Origin: Allium sativum
Lineage: Eukaryota > Streptophyta > Magnoliopsida > Asparagales > Amaryllidaceae
NCBI GenBank assembly: GCA_030737875.1
Contig: CM060918.1
Coordinates: forward strand, 773,506,552 to 773,570,551
DNA: 64,000 bases
Reading direction: 5' to 3'
Shown: piece by piece, positions 1 through 13,380 of the stretch
Layout of the letters: each line of letters starts with the position of its first letter
Position numbering within the stretch: the stretch's first letter is position 1
Notes under the pieces: model-generated
Told to the model about the DNA's origin: nothing
The model's database searches: none
Seen by the model: the letters and a program-made list of their open reading frames with translations, nothing else
Made by a program: the position numbers and the translations under genes

Positions 1-3000
1 ATTTAAACATAAAATTTGACACAAATTGAAAGACACATAGTCGCGATCATTGGACCTTCTTGTCCTTATGTGAAAGGGTGAAATTCATGGACGATCCAAT
101 GGTTGAGATCAATTATGTCAAAAAGTTGTGTCTAAATAAATTTTCCTATATATACATATATATGTGTGCACGCGCGCATGCGAGAATTGATTTCGTTAAG
201 CCTTTAATCTTTTCGCCTTTTAAAGCTCATCAAACACCAAAAAACTAATTTCGATAATAGTTTATGTAGCACATGAAATCGTAAAGATATCAAAATAATT
301 AAACTATATGATTCTTATACACGATTCTTTTTTGCTGAATTCAATTATACTCTCACAATATTAATATTTTATTTTTGGAATGTATCAAAGGATTTACAAT
401 ATCCTAGGTCTCCTTAGACAGGATTTACAGAGGTTGATAATGACTACATCTTGCTTCTTCGTCCTTCTAGAATACTTCTATATATGTCTAATTTTCGATG
501 CAACTCTCCTAGAGTATTTCATCTATTACCTTGCTTACTAAAAGGAAAAAAATAGTTACTTGATTTTATTATGTAGAAAATTTCATTTAACTTTTAATAC
601 ACGGAGTAATTTAAGGTGGATTACATCAATGGTGTCATATGAATGCCCATATTTAATTTATTGTGCAAGTAATAAAGAGCCATCATTTTATTAAAAAGTC
701 AGGTATAACCATGACATGTACCGTGACTTATGAATTGTATGGTTAACTAAGGATTCCTTTGATCAAATTCTCAATAAATGGTTAATAAAAATTATTTAGA
801 TAAATAACAAAAAAAGAATGAACATGAGCACTCATGAACTGATAATATACAGTTTGTATCATTCTTGGTTATTACATCAGTAAATAACACGGTAATCTAT
901 TCCGTACAGCAAATATTCGTCAAAGTTCAGCAACTGCAGAAATATATATGCTAATTTTCACAATCTTATGATCAAATTGCATAATCATATATCATTTTCT
1001 ACTGTACATAACAAACGGCCAAAAAACACTATGAAGCTGCAAATTAATTAAAATTGATGTCAATTTTTCGTAAAACATAAGCATCAATCTGCCCTCTCAG
1101 TCCAACTTTCTCACATGCTCCATCTAGGATATTGTTTATTGAGCCTTCAGGTTACGCATTGGTACCTGAAAATGGCATGCACAACTTAATAGAAACCTAA
1201 TACATGATTTGAAATGATTGTTCTATTACTTTGGAAACAACACTTAATAAACCTCTATTGTAGTATTCTCATGAGTTCAATTATTATTGTGCTTACTGCA
1301 TTTACGTAGCCTCTTTGGAAACAACATTTCATTTGTTAATAAGGAGATACCTATGATTTTTGAAATGAAAATATTAACGTTTTTGTCATATACATGAGAA
1401 ACTCAGCAGCCTCTTTGAAGATAAATGTATATCATTACACTATTAATATATAAAATTAAAAATTTAACAGCTGAAAAGGAACACTTACTACTTACCACAT
1501 CTGGATATTGTTCCTTCATTTTTTTTGTCACTATCGTTTGACTCAATTAATTACTCATGCATATAATTAATTTTATTTGTTATCATTATGCAGGGGTAAT
1601 ATAATTTCGCAAAATCATAGCATTACAACAAAAAATTAAAATTAATAATTATATTTAAAAAATTTGGAAGACAAACAAAAGTACACCACATCTTTCTGGT
1701 TTATCATCATACTTATGGTCACCTGTAACCAAATTAGATATGTAGAACAGACTGATGGAACATATTTTGTGCTCGGGAAGCTTTCACTAATTCAGTAAGC
1801 TTTACACATTACCCATATCAAAGAGAATTTTTCATTGATGTCCTCTTAGTCAATTGATGCCATGTACATTCACATGTCGAGCAGTGTCTTTGATCATTCT
1901 AAAAACAATACAGGAGTTTCATCGTTGTTTTGTACTTCCTATTGTGTTGCTGCAAAAATATCAAGTACAATGAATAAACCATTAGTTCAAAGCTTTCCAC
2001 AAACGCTTGGCCTGCCTAAAATTAAAGCAAGCTTATGAAATGAATTATAAAAAAACAAAGAGCATGATATCATAAACAATAACATAAACCTTAAGTTGTA
2101 TACGTATAGGAAATCATCCTGAAGATTTGCCATTACTAACTTTAAGGGAAAACTAACATGACAAATTTAATTTATCGTCCATACGAAGCAAGCACAATGA
2201 ATATTCAGACCAAAGTAAAAGTTTGTTTACCAGCAGGAAATTACTGTAGCCAAAACAGTAAGGCTATTTTCTAGCTGCCACCAAACTAATCATTAGTTAT
2301 TAAATAGCCAACATATATATCATATATTTAACCATATATTTCAAGCAATTTTCCAATGTAAAAAAATAGAATAAAGCATCTCCATTTCTATAGAGTAAAG
2401 CACATCGTCTATTACTTAACCTAGATAAAAACTACTAAACCTAATCAAGAAAAACATGAAAGTATAGAATGTAGAATACAATTCCTGACCAATCTCAAGC
2501 TGCAAGCTAACAAATCAAATTTTTGGTTTTTGGTAAGGTGCAAAAGTTGAAATCAAAATAAGCATTTTAAAGAAATTATGTACAAAAATATCACTCTATA
2601 ATTTTCCTTATTTTGTCACATAGTATATTTTGCACACTGGACGGAGCTGTGTATGAAACTGCCATCAACTAATTTCTCATTACAAAAAAAATCACACTAA
2701 ACTCAAACCAACATGTTACTTCTACAGCTTAGCATTTCGATCCCATTTGATGTAGCTGCTGTGCTAATGTAATGTTATTCATCAACCCTCTGCAAAATTT
2801 CAAACCTTAATCAGAGACAGAAAAGATGAAAAACAGTCTTGATGGATAAATTCAAAACAAAAGAAAAGAAAACAAAAAATAAATGTTTACTTCTCGAATC
2901 TTAATAATAGAATATATGTATAATATTAAAAGAACAACCGGATACTGTACCATACAATAAGATGGCACATAAACAAACTTCATAGAAGATTTGAATTCTC

Positions 3001-3714
3001 TGCCATCAACCACCAACTTCCCTAATACAACATCATTTGCTTTATAATATAAAATTTAGTCTTGAAATGATAGAAATAGATGTATAAACCATATGATTCC
3101 ATATAAGATTTTGTTTTTCTATCCGAAGAAAAGTCTATTAATATATTAAATATGTTGTGTTAAATACCAAATATGTTATCTTTTAACTTTACTCTTATAA
3201 TAAACATTTTATGCTAAAATTTCACCATTTTCTAGTATATAATAGAAAAGTAAGTTGTAGTTCGCCATAGCTTTATGTTATTAATTTATTGTGTTGATTT
3301 ACTTGCCCATTAGTGGACACAATGATAAAGCCCATGTAGATATGTTATACATCTAATGGTGCAGAGATTTAAACACTGTACTTTAAAGTACCTTTTAAGC
3401 TTACCATGTAATTTGACATGGCCTTACAACATGAAAGGAAAATATCATATTGGATATGTATATGAATAGTTAAATAAGTTGGTGTAAAAAGGTAAATGTA
3501 TACCAAACATGTTGATGCATGTCTAGATTCCAGGATGCATGCACTATGTAGAGGACTAAACTCATATGAAGTGAGCCAAAAGCATTTCAAATTTGATAAC
3601 CGAAAAAATGCCTTGTGAAAATAAGCAAAACCAGAAGTTTAATCTACAAACATTATCAAATTACACATGGAAGTGATAAACAATAACCTTTTTCCACATT
3701 AACCTATGACATGT
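1..3714. other. AT-rich non-coding DNA, nothing firm
   Basis: No reading frame here looks like a known protein, and no LTR, terminal inverted repeat or RNA gene was recognised. One short stretch on the minus strand, about 1,080-1,175, has a CAG acceptor-like site followed by a short open frame and could be a last exon with a 3' UTR of the candidate gene described further right. That is only a guess. Confidence 0.4.
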
Positions 3715-4335
3715 TCAAATAAACTGTCTTTTTAAGTCTACTAAATGTAGCAAAACAACAGAAAAAATATCAAATTTAATTGCCTGGTAGATGCCTTGAA
3801 TTAACTTATAACAACTCACTGTTCCGATACAATGATGGTCAAATAACCAAGAATATATAGGAACTCAACAAAAATATGAAGTTATAATTTGTATCAAATT
3901 GAAGGTAAGATTCAATTTGTCACTATTGTTCATAATAACTCAAATCTATTAACATGTTAAGATTATGTACTTCAGCTGCCACTAAAGTCGCAGCATGTTA
4001 AGAATATGTTTAATACTTTTCCAGTATATATTTCATGAACCACTGCATGTTAAGAATAGTTGTTTAAATAAGTTCTTGATACATATGCATGATGTTATAA
4101 TAATCGTCCGTTCAGCCAGTAAAGATTTCCCGCTAAATAAGTATGCAGTAACAGTATTTTAAGAAAAAAAACATTAATTATTTATAGTAGAAAAATTCAA
4201 ATTTATTACATGTTGAATTACTATATATAGTTCATATCCGTCATATAGCTAGCCATTTAATTTTAGCCCTGATGACTTCAACTTGCAGCAGACTGCATGA
4301 GCATCATTCAGACACATTATTTACTTTAGATGGAT
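3715..4335. repeat. Diverged direct duplication, left copy
   Basis: This segment and 4,715-5,335 run parallel in the same orientation. Shared anchors in order are AATAAACTGTCTTTTT, TAGATGCCTTGAATTAACTT, GTCGCAGCA, CTAAATAAGTATG and GATGACTTCAACT. The copies start 1,000 bp apart, so this is a tandem segmental duplication with about 380 bp of spacer. Roughly one base in five differs, with many small indels, so it is old. No gene is recognised in either copy. Confidence 0.8.
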
Positions 4336-4714
4336 GAAAATAAAAAATATATAGTTACAATATTTATAAAAAATGGTACATGTGAAAGTATGTTTGAGTT
4401 CGTTTGCTTTCTAATAAGAATATATACTAATTTTTTATGGAGTCACGCTGTTTATTATTCAAAACAGAAACGACATAATATTTCAAGACCTTCAATACAG
4501 TGGAAAGGCCTAGATGTCCTAAAATCTAAACCCACTTTTTTTTTTGTATATAAACATATTATATATTTATAATTATAATTGAATACACATGATGTGTTTA
4601 TTAATATTATATCATTATTGTGTATGAACAAATGAGGTTAACATTATTGGTTGTTTTTGAATCTTAGTGTACTAAATGTACAGTATAGTAAGTATAGTGT
4701 GTAACGGTTCAGCT

Positions 4715-5335
4715 CAAATAAACTGTCTTTTTTGGTGTAGTCACCTAAATGTATCAAACCACAGAAAAGGTATAAATTTAAAGAGTTACGTAGATGCCTT
4801 GAATTAACTTATAACAATTCATTGTTCATGTATAATGACACTCAAATAAAAAAGAATATAAAGAAGCTCAATAAAAATAAAAAGTTACAATTTGTATCAA
4901 GCTAAAGATAAGATTAATCTTGTCACTATTTTTCATAATAGCTCATGTCTATTAACACATTAATAATTTTTTCTTTAACCGTCACTAATGTCGCAGCACG
5001 TAAGAATATGTTTGATAATATTCTTGAATATATTTCATGCACCACCACATGTTAAGAATAACTGTTTAAATAAGACTTTGTATACTACATGATGTTAAAA
5101 TAACTGTTCTTTCTGCCCTTAAAGGTTCCCTGCTAAATAAGTATGTAGTGACAATATTTCAAAAAAAAAACATTATTTATTTGCAGTAGAAGATTTTGAA
5201 TTTTTTTACATGTTGAATTACTATATATGGTTCTTATCTGGAAAACAGCCGTTCAATTTTAACCTTGATGACTTCAACTGGTAGCAGGCAGCCTTACATA
5301 GATGAATGTATAACACCGTTAACCAATATTTTAAC
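4715..5335. repeat. Diverged direct duplication, right copy
   Basis: Partner of 3,715-4,335, with the same anchor words in the same order. A 79-codon minus-strand frame (5,221-5,460) starts in the unique flank and ends inside this copy. It has no recognisable domain and I do not call it a gene. Confidence 0.8.
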
Positions 5336-8300
5336 AGTGATGAGGTAGTTAATCTATAGACATCTGATGTCTGTTGCATTGTTAAATCTCCAACGTTCTT
5401 TGTCTTTTCTTTATCTTGCTGTTGAACACAAGCTATTTTGTTATATAGATAATTCTTCAAGGGGTTTATGGTTTACCAACATGTATTAAATAAAAGTTAT
5501 CTCATGTCCTTAGCTGATGTTTAGCATTATTTATGAAATTTTCATTTAAATCATTTCAGCCCTTATCATAACTTCTAATAGACAATTTTTTTTTTAAAAT
5601 AATTCAGACTGTAAAACATGAACAATTATAGAAACTATTAATGCGACAGAAATGCGATAAGCAGAGAATGAAAGGTTCATATGTGTAAAAAATGTGTGTA
5701 CACAAAGTACTGGCATCAGTCACATTTTCATGCATTTAGAAAGAAAAAAATAACAGAAAGGTGGTCGATACAAACAAAGGTAAGCACCTTCAAGTCTTCA
5801 TATGTCAGATTCAGACTCACATATAAGGCAGATGAAAAATAATATATGTCTACAAATACAGATAGTTGAGGACAACATAGAAGTTTATCAATGAAGGCTA
5901 AAGTAATTTTTAAATACCTGTGCGTAATGTCCTATCAGATACTATAGAGTCCATATAAAATTGAATATCACTGAAACCAGAATATCTAGTATTATGAAGT
6001 AGTCCTGAAGACATGGATCTATTGAATAAAAATGCATTAACAAACAACTTGGAGCACAACTCATTTAAATGAGTTTATGCGAGGATGTATCTCGGGATCT
6101 ATATAAAAATGAATGACGATGAAAGACAACTCATGTACGGAAGGCTTGCAAAAGGGAAATTTGAATAATGAAATATTTACGAAATTGAAATTTTCTTTTT
6201 AAAAGCTTAAGTAAGAAAGTGCTCATTTTGGAGACATTGCAATAAGTAATATGCATACTAAATCATTTTTGGTATCGAAGACCATTGCACGAAATAAATT
6301 GTAGTAGCATGCATACTGAATCATTTTTTTATCAATAATATGTCCATTAATATGTCAACGTATGATAAACTTATATAACTTTTTTCTGGAAAAAGCAGTG
6401 AATACAATAATTGAAGCAAGCCATGACATAGTAATCATGTTACCTTCATGTAATAGTGAATATTTTACCATTTGAAAATTACTCTGCAACAATTGTTTCC
6501 TAGTAATATCTAATATTAAATTTTTTGTCTTTGGTATATGACAAATACTTTTACTTGTCTCTGATGAGTGGAAAGTATGTAAGGTAGCGGAACAAATAAC
6601 ATGCCTTCTATATGAATATTTGCATCAAGCGAATGATGACAACACCATTTATCGTGATGGAAACATCCACATCAAAAATTCAGTATTAGTGATTTCAGAT
6701 ATCTATTTGGATAAAAGTATATGAGAAGGTGAACCTACAGCGAGTTACAATTAAACTTGAATCTGGTTAACTCAATTGTTGCATAAACATTTAGGTATAA
6801 ATTAAAAGGCATAACCAATCTTTTCATATATTTGTCTCGACTGCCTCCTCTTAACTTTATTGTATGACATATTTTAGCTTTGGATAAAAGAATTTATTTT
6901 GTTGTTTCGACTCACATTTCGACTCACAGACCATAGTTTTACGGTTTCTTCAATTGTTCGACTTCTAGTTTTTCCATTAACACAACATAATGTGAATTTT
7001 GAAAATGTTCATTCAATTGTTGACTTAAAACTTAGTTTCTAGCCACTTAAACCTTTGAAATAAAGTAAAAATTAAAAAGATTGTACTTGCGATAAGAGAA
7101 TGAAATTTGAAGAAAAGTAATATATTCAATCGGTGATCAGAACTAATAGCATCTTTGGAAGCATGGGGTATTAAAAAGTAGCATACCGTAGCAGTTGATT
7201 AACTTCCCATGTTGCTGAAATAGTGTTTGAGATCTTATTTTTTTACTCCTAGTTGGAAGGTAAACCAAGTGTAATTTTACTGTATAGACGGAGCAACGTC
7301 CTCTTGGAGCTTCTTTAATCCACACTGCTACATGCCTTAGACATCCCCAAAATTGGAAGGTTACGATTCCCATTGAGCTAGAGCATTTGATCCGTTAACT
7401 AAAGCCTGCCCAATGAACTTTTCAATATCAATGGGAGGAGAACGATTTAATTGATATATGTCAATGTAAAAAGAAAAAAAAACATGTGGAATCAAAATGG
7501 ACTTAAAAATAAATAGTTTAACAGTGTATTTTGTTTATTTAACAACATTCATTCTCTTAGACAAATATATCACAATTTACACCAAGACACGCTCAACATT
7601 AGAATTAATATATTTTACATGACTCCATGTTGTAAGAGTTCCTTATATTCCTCATGAGGTAGTAACTTCTGTTTGATTATACATATTTAATCGTAACAAA
7701 TTTGTAATATATCTTAAATTTATAATTTCAAAATGGTGAACGCGTTGTCCCTGCAGCTTTATAGTGAATACTGATACTAATACCATGAAAATTATAGATA
7801 GCACGCAAAATAGTCAATAAACTATATAATATATGCAAAGCCAAGACTTATTAGTATTATAACTTTTTGCTAAAATGAGTAATAGTTATACTTAAGGCTG
7901 ATGTTTAAAGCCAAGCTAAATTTTAATTAATGTAAGAGGCAATGTAAACATATTATTTTGCAAGCTATTATAGCACAAAAAAAAGCAGTTACAACAATGC
8001 AATTACGCAAAAAAATACAACATGAATATATGATTAGAGCAAGGATCGAGATCTAGATTTTCGTGTTGGTTTTGAACTTCTGTGGCTGCAGGTTTATTTG
8101 ATCTAGTTTGTAAATTTCGGGAATTTCACATTTCTTATTTCTTCGTTTATTCATATGATTTTCTTTGTGATTTTATATGTTTTCAAATTTGAAGTTTAAA
8201 ATTTTGTATATTCATATGTTTGAAGCTAAAATAATACTTTTACTTTGTACTTGTTCCTTACATAAAATTTAAATTCTAATAATGTTTTATATTGAAATGT

Positions 8301-8870
8301 GATTTTAGTCTGGTCTTGTTTCGACCTCTACTAAAACCGAAATAAGGCAATAAGAATCTAAGCATTTCAGTAGAAACCACACACCTTGGATAAAAGGTAA
8401 TAGTAACAAAGGGAACTCCTAATGGAAATTGATCAATCTTCGAGAAATTAAAATTTCAGTAGAAGGTGGACCTTATAGTTTCTAGTGTACCGACTACTCC
8501 CTCTACAATGAAACATAAGGACATGTGATTCATTTCTATTTTTCCATTAATATGAACCCCAGTTTTCTTAAATTAAGAAGTTCATATTTCAAGCATAAGG
8601 ACATTTGTGCTTAGTGGCTCGCAACAAAAGTATGTGTACCTGTGCAAACAAACAATGACAATTCAAAATATCATACAAATAGTAACTGTACATTCTATCG
8701 TCTAAATCTAAATCTAACTCTACCACCACTAACTTTATATACTATTATCTCCACAATAGTCAAAATGGGTTCAATATTTTAAAGCACCTAAATCTAACAA
8801 ATCAGCATGAAAGAAAGCAAACCTAAATGTGAATTCAAATAGAGATAGGTAAAAATATGTGACCTGATAC
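5336..8870. other. AT-rich DNA with scattered exon-like segments
   Basis: Mostly AT-rich and non-coding. On the minus strand a few short segments have open frames flanked by acceptor- and donor-like sites. The best is 5,918-6,018: a TTCAATAG acceptor, 101 nt of open frame beginning with residues RSMSSGLLHNTRYSGF, and a CAG/GTATTT donor. Another is near 7,375-7,460, with residues around FIGQALVNGSNALAQW. They could be internal exons of the candidate gene starting at 9,927, but the phases were not reconciled into one transcript. Confidence 0.25.
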
Positions 8871-9927
8871 CAGCGTCGCCAGAAAACCCAATTCCAAGTG
8901 CGGAAGATGAAAACAATAAGACCGCATCAAATGAAGAACAAAGATGAGCATCGAACTTCCCACTACCATAGCTCTACACATTGTTTTTTATGGCAACTTC
9001 AGGCACAAGCATTAAAACTTCCTTCTGGGCAGTTCTAGTAATGAATAAGTAGATGTATTAGCCTACAAACCCTCTGCCATGCCAAGTATTTAAATACAAA
9101 ACCATCTGCCATGCAAAATATGTCAAACTATCATGCCACAATGCTTAAATAAACTGAGGAAAGAAAAAACTGAAATAGTTAGAAACACCAAAACTAAAGA
9201 CTGGATATCCTGTATTGTATTTCACTGTCAGGGGGATTTAACAATATCTATAGCAAAATAGCTATCTGTAAGAGGATTGATAATTAAAGAAAAAGGTTGA
9301 TTATGTCTCAAGTAAGTTGCTCCTTTGATATTTCAGAATTAATTTCTGATATCATATAAGAAGTTAGAAAATTTAAGAGAAGGGTTATTAACAACAAACA
9401 CCTCACACAATCATGGTTAAACACGTAAATTAAAACTAATAGCTGCTTATTTAAAAAAAATTGTGAATGGAGAGAAATGTGAACCTTCATTTCAGGCTGG
9501 TTGGATTGAAGCCTCTTAGTTTCTGGTTCTCTATTTCCCTCCTCCTCTGACAAAGGGATTTTTTTTCTGAGAAAAACATGCGAAGGAAGAATATGTGGCG
9601 AAATTATATGCAATTTTGAGGATGAATCAAACCACCAATTAAAGAGCCTAAAAATCAAACCAACCCAAATCATCGTCAATTCCAACCAAATCAATTAAGC
9701 TGCAAATCCAATTTAATAAGATCACCTAAAAGCACGGATAACAGAACGACCAAAGAGATATTAATCAAAATGAAACCTGAAATTCAGCCGGTGAAAATAT
9801 TCAGTACTTGAACGCTAGCAACGAATTTGATAGAGAAATAACGTCAGTTTCCTAATAATACTGATAGACATACCTCGCAAAAGCGTTGAGGCGAGCTGGA
9901 AGGGACGGAAAGGAAACTGGAAAGCAT
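8871..9927 (-). CDS. Candidate 5' exons of an unidentified spliced host gene
   Basis: On the minus strand an ATG at 9,927 opens an 18-codon frame (begins MLSSFLSVPSSSPQRF) ending at 9,874 exactly before GTATGT, a good plant donor. The ~200 nt upstream, 9,930-10,160, are pyrimidine-rich in the transcript sense, as plant 5' UTRs often are. A second exon-like block, 8,871-8,973, follows a GTGTAG acceptor, is open in phase 0 (begins SYGSGKFDAHLCSSF) and ends before GTATCA. The two blocks therefore join in phase. A further minus-strand block at about 9,482-9,571 has a strong pyrimidine-rich CAG acceptor but joins out of phase. I recognise no domain; this could be a short protein gene, a 5' portion of a longer gene, or a non-coding transcript. 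Confidence 0.3.
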
Positions 9928-10254
9928 GGATCTCGAGTCAATCGGGCTGGCAAAGTCCTAAAGAGGGAAATACAAAGCGAAAAGGCAGAGAATGCACAAA
10001 TCAGCTAGATTTCCTTCGGATGAAATTAAAGGAAGGGAATTGTGGCTTTATTATGTAGCTGGAAAGCAGAGGAAATTTAGAAGGTAGTTTAAGGATGAAA
10101 ACTGAAGACAATGGAAAAAAGGAAAGCAAAACGGGAGAAAAAGATCGGAAGAAAAGACGATTTTTTAATAAGAGGCGGTTTAATATTGAAATCTACATGG
10201 ATAGCTTTAGAGTCACCGTAGCTTCACTCAAATAATATAGATAGATTAGAAATT
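9928..10254 (-). promoter_or_regulatory. Possible 5' UTR and promoter of the candidate host gene
   Basis: Read on the minus strand, this stretch moves from AT-rich sequence with a TATTAAAAAAT-like box near 10,165 into a C/T-rich leader that ends at the ATG at 9,927. That resembles a plant core promoter and leader, but nothing else supports it. Confidence 0.25.
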
Positions 10255-10402
10255 TAAAAACGAAATATTTGAAATTGGAGAGTTTTAAGGTGAATAGAGA
10301 GAATTTAATTTTGAATAAAATATCCTGAGAGAGTTTTAAGATGAATAAAGAGAATTGAGAGAATTAAGGTGAATTGAGAGAATTGAGAGAATTAAGGAGA
10401 AA
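10255..10402. repeat. Purine-rich GAATTGAGA minisatellite
   Basis: Short imperfect repeats of GAGAGTTTTAAG(G/A)TGAAT and GAATTGAGAGAATTAAGG are tandemly arranged. No coding potential is seen. Confidence 0.6.
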
Positions 10403-10910
10403 GCTTGAAAAGCTTCTGCTTTACTATTATTTAATAGATTATCGTACTACAAGATAATCTGAGATAATTCGATTCAAAATTTAAAATGGAGTCAAAACGA
10501 TTCAAATGATTAACAGAAATTCTATTTGGATATAGACGATAATAATAATAATGTATTATTGAAGAATTAACTTTTTTGAATTTGAAGATTTAATGGTCGA
10601 TTTAAATTAATATCTTCTCCATATGATTGAACTGGGCTTCGAAACCTATTCCCATGTGTTCAGAATAGTGATATAACTCTAGGAATGTCGGTTGTTGCGC
10701 TTAAATAGGGGTTCGAATTTTTGTGATAATTTAAGTTAAATGAAATAATACCGGTTCTAATCAAACTTGGTACCAAACTGTTTTCTTCTTCGCTAAGCTA
10801 AAACTGTTTACTTCCTTTTTGAGCTAATGGAAAGTACATTGCATACCTACTCTTTCACTAACCCTATATATACCCGTGAAAGACGTCATTCTTATCATCC
10901 TCCTCTTCGC

Positions 10911-10922
10911 ACCTATAAAACT
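10911..10922 (+). promoter_or_regulatory. TATA box of LTR L
   Basis: CTATAAAAC lies in a C/T-rich context typical of plant core promoters. A second candidate, CTATATATA, lies at 10,864. The position relative to the donor at 11,867 agrees with the related LTR at 42.7-48.9 kb. Confidence 0.45.
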
Positions 10923-11864
10923 AAGCCTCGCCTCCGCCTTTATTTCCATCCTCAAACCAAAATGGCATTTCAAAACTGTTTAATTCATTTTCGTTTTTTC
11001 CCTCTTTCTCAGTTAACATAAATCGAATCGCGAAAAGAAAAAAAAGGGATTCAAGTCGCGACTTAATGGGAATCACCGAAATCGACTGTAGCCGTTATCA
11101 GATAGGAAGGGACGCGATGAAGGCCTTTAGAAATCTAAAGTCGAAACGGACTATTGGGGACGAACTGAAGGCGCAGCGAGTTCTGTTCTTCGAGTTACAC
11201 TGGAATGGAAGGGCGCGATTTTTCCTTGAGCTCGACTTCAGGAATCGCGAAAAAATGGAGCAATTTTGTGCTGTTAAAAGTCGTACGCCTGAAACCGAGG
11301 CGCTGAAGTCGTGATCTGTACAGTGTTCAAGTGCTTGGTTTTTTTTTCCGCTGATCATAAAGGAGGGAGTTCAACGAGGTGGTATGTACGAGAATTACGT
11401 AGGTTTTGGTGAAGAATGACTTGTGGGTCAAATGTTTGAAGATGTTGAGGAAAATGAAGGAGTTGATCATAGTGAAGAGCTGATGGGTTTTAAGGTTCTA
11501 CAGTGGGAAAGTTGGAAGTACAGGTCGGTGATATTTTGGATGGTGGTACAGGGGTTACTGTGTGTACAATTTGGGGAAGAAAGAATAAATCATGGCATTA
11601 AGGTATAAGTTTTTATATTTCAATTAGATGAAAATATGAATATTTTTTAAGAAAAGTATATAGCTTATCTAATTCACACATTTTTAAAAATACTATATTT
11701 AATTAATACAATATCCAAAATACTAAGGCAAGTCGAGTTTGACTCGTAGCAGGAAATGAAATTCATTTGGGAATTTTTGGATCAATCAGAATAAGCTTGG
11801 GAATTTTTATTTAAATCGAATATCGCTCGATTCAAATTAATTTGGAATGGAGCTTAAATAAAAT

Positions 11865-11875
11865 CAGGTGAGTAA
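11865..11875 (+). promoter_or_regulatory. Splice-donor-like site in LTR L
   Basis: CAGGTGAGTAA is a near-consensus plant 5' splice site about 950 bp downstream of the TATA box. The related LTR has GGTGAGTAA at the equivalent place on the minus strand (46,243-46,255). Confidence 0.45.
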
Positions 11876-12001
11876 TCTGACTCTCTGGATTTTATTTAAA
11901 TAATTTTTATATGTTGTTTGTTGGTTGTTTGGTTGCATTGCTATTTATTTATAAATTGTGGTTATTAAATATATTAGTTATTTACGCTTGGTGTTTGTGG
12001 C

Positions 12002-12003
<2 letters not shown>

Positions 12004-12096
<93 letters not shown>
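12004..12096. repeat. Compound (TA)n-(TG)n-(TA)n microsatellite
   Basis: About 40 bp of TA, then a short TG block, then about 33 bp of TA. Any open frame across it (runs of YIYI or CVCV) is an artefact of the repeat. Confidence 0.95.
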
Positions 12097-12098
<2 letters not shown>

Positions 12099-12509
12099 TG
12101 GTTGAATATTTCCCGCAGTACCATTAGTGGACGTCCGCAGTATCATTAGCGGATGAACCTATGTGCCCCACAATATGATAGTGGATGACCTTCTATACCG
12201 CGATATCCAGCCTTGAAGCAGGATGGGTATTATTTATGTTGGCTAACGACTGTGGATGTAGGAAAAACAGGTTGGAGGGATCCAACTAGATTCCTCAAAA
12301 TTTATTATTTATTTGTTTGTTTCATATAATATCATATATGATATGTCAGAAAACCTGTGATTAATAATTGAGTGTTTTGGGCATTTGAATATTACTAATC
12401 CTGAATGTTGATTTATAGAAATATCGTGTAAAGGGATTCTAAGATTTAAAAGGGGAAATCTATTTTAAAAATTAGAATTTGAATTTTTAATAGGCTATAG
12501 AAATATTAA

Positions 12510-13380
12510 TTTGTTTTGAATATATAAAACAAGTATTGAAATTATAAACAATGTTTATAAATTAAATAATGTAGGGAATTTAAGTGAATTTATGAATGAT
12601 GTTTATAAGTGAAATGGGAAAAATTATCATTTGGATAATTTGGGAAATCTAAATTCAAATGTGAATTTAAAAAGGGAATTGGAATTAGTTTCAAAAAGAA
12701 ACGATGAAATTTATTTTGAGGTTTAGAATGTAAAATGAATTAAAATAAAACCGTATGGATTTATGATTGAATTCGATTAGATCGGAATTTATTTAAATAA
12801 AATATTTTCAGAAAAGATATTAGGATTGTATTAAATAGAAGTTTAAATTTAAATATGAAAATAAATTCACCGTTTATATATATAAGTTATAATCAATAAA
12901 ATATTCCAGAATAGGAATTGGGTTTCAAATAGATTTTGAAATAAAACGTGTTTTAATATATAAAACAAGGAAGTTAAATTTATAAACAACGTTTATAAAT
13001 TATGTAAGAAAATTATCATGGGATAAATTTGGAATTTTAAATTCGAGTACAAATTTAAAAGTGAATTTGAAATCTTTTCGAAAAAGGGAACGACATATTT
13101 TATTTTGAAATTGAAAATATAAACGGATTTGAGATAAATCTAAGGATTTAAAATTGGAATTCGATTATATCGAATTTTATAAATAATTTATTTATAAAAG
13201 AATTGGAATTCAGTATAGAAGATTTAATCATAAATAAATTATAACTGAATTGTAAAATAATCGACGGTTAGGGAAAATCAGAAATATTAAGTTGGATTTG
13301 AAAACTAGATTTAATTTATTTAAAAATATATATTAGAACGAGATTTAAATTTATATTAAATAAAGTTTTAATGTTTAGAT
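12510..13380. repeat. Tandem ~430 bp duplication inside LTR L
   Basis: The words AATATATAAAACAAG, TTTATAAATTA, AAATTATCAT, GTGAATTT and ATTTTATTTTGA recur in the same order about 430 bp apart, from roughly 12,510 and from 12,945. The related LTR at 42.7-48.9 kb has no such extra block, so the duplication belongs to this copy or subfamily. Confidence 0.6.

Noticed and set aside
4441..4445. CACGC followed by TG as a left target site for LTR L (right flank CACGC at 16,371)
   Set aside because: A 5-bp match over 12 kb is likely by chance, and the sequence after it does not resemble the LTR start.
11098..11358. Overlapping 82- and 86-codon frames on both strands
   Set aside because: They lie in the leader part of LTR L; no domain, and no equivalent frame in the related LTR R.
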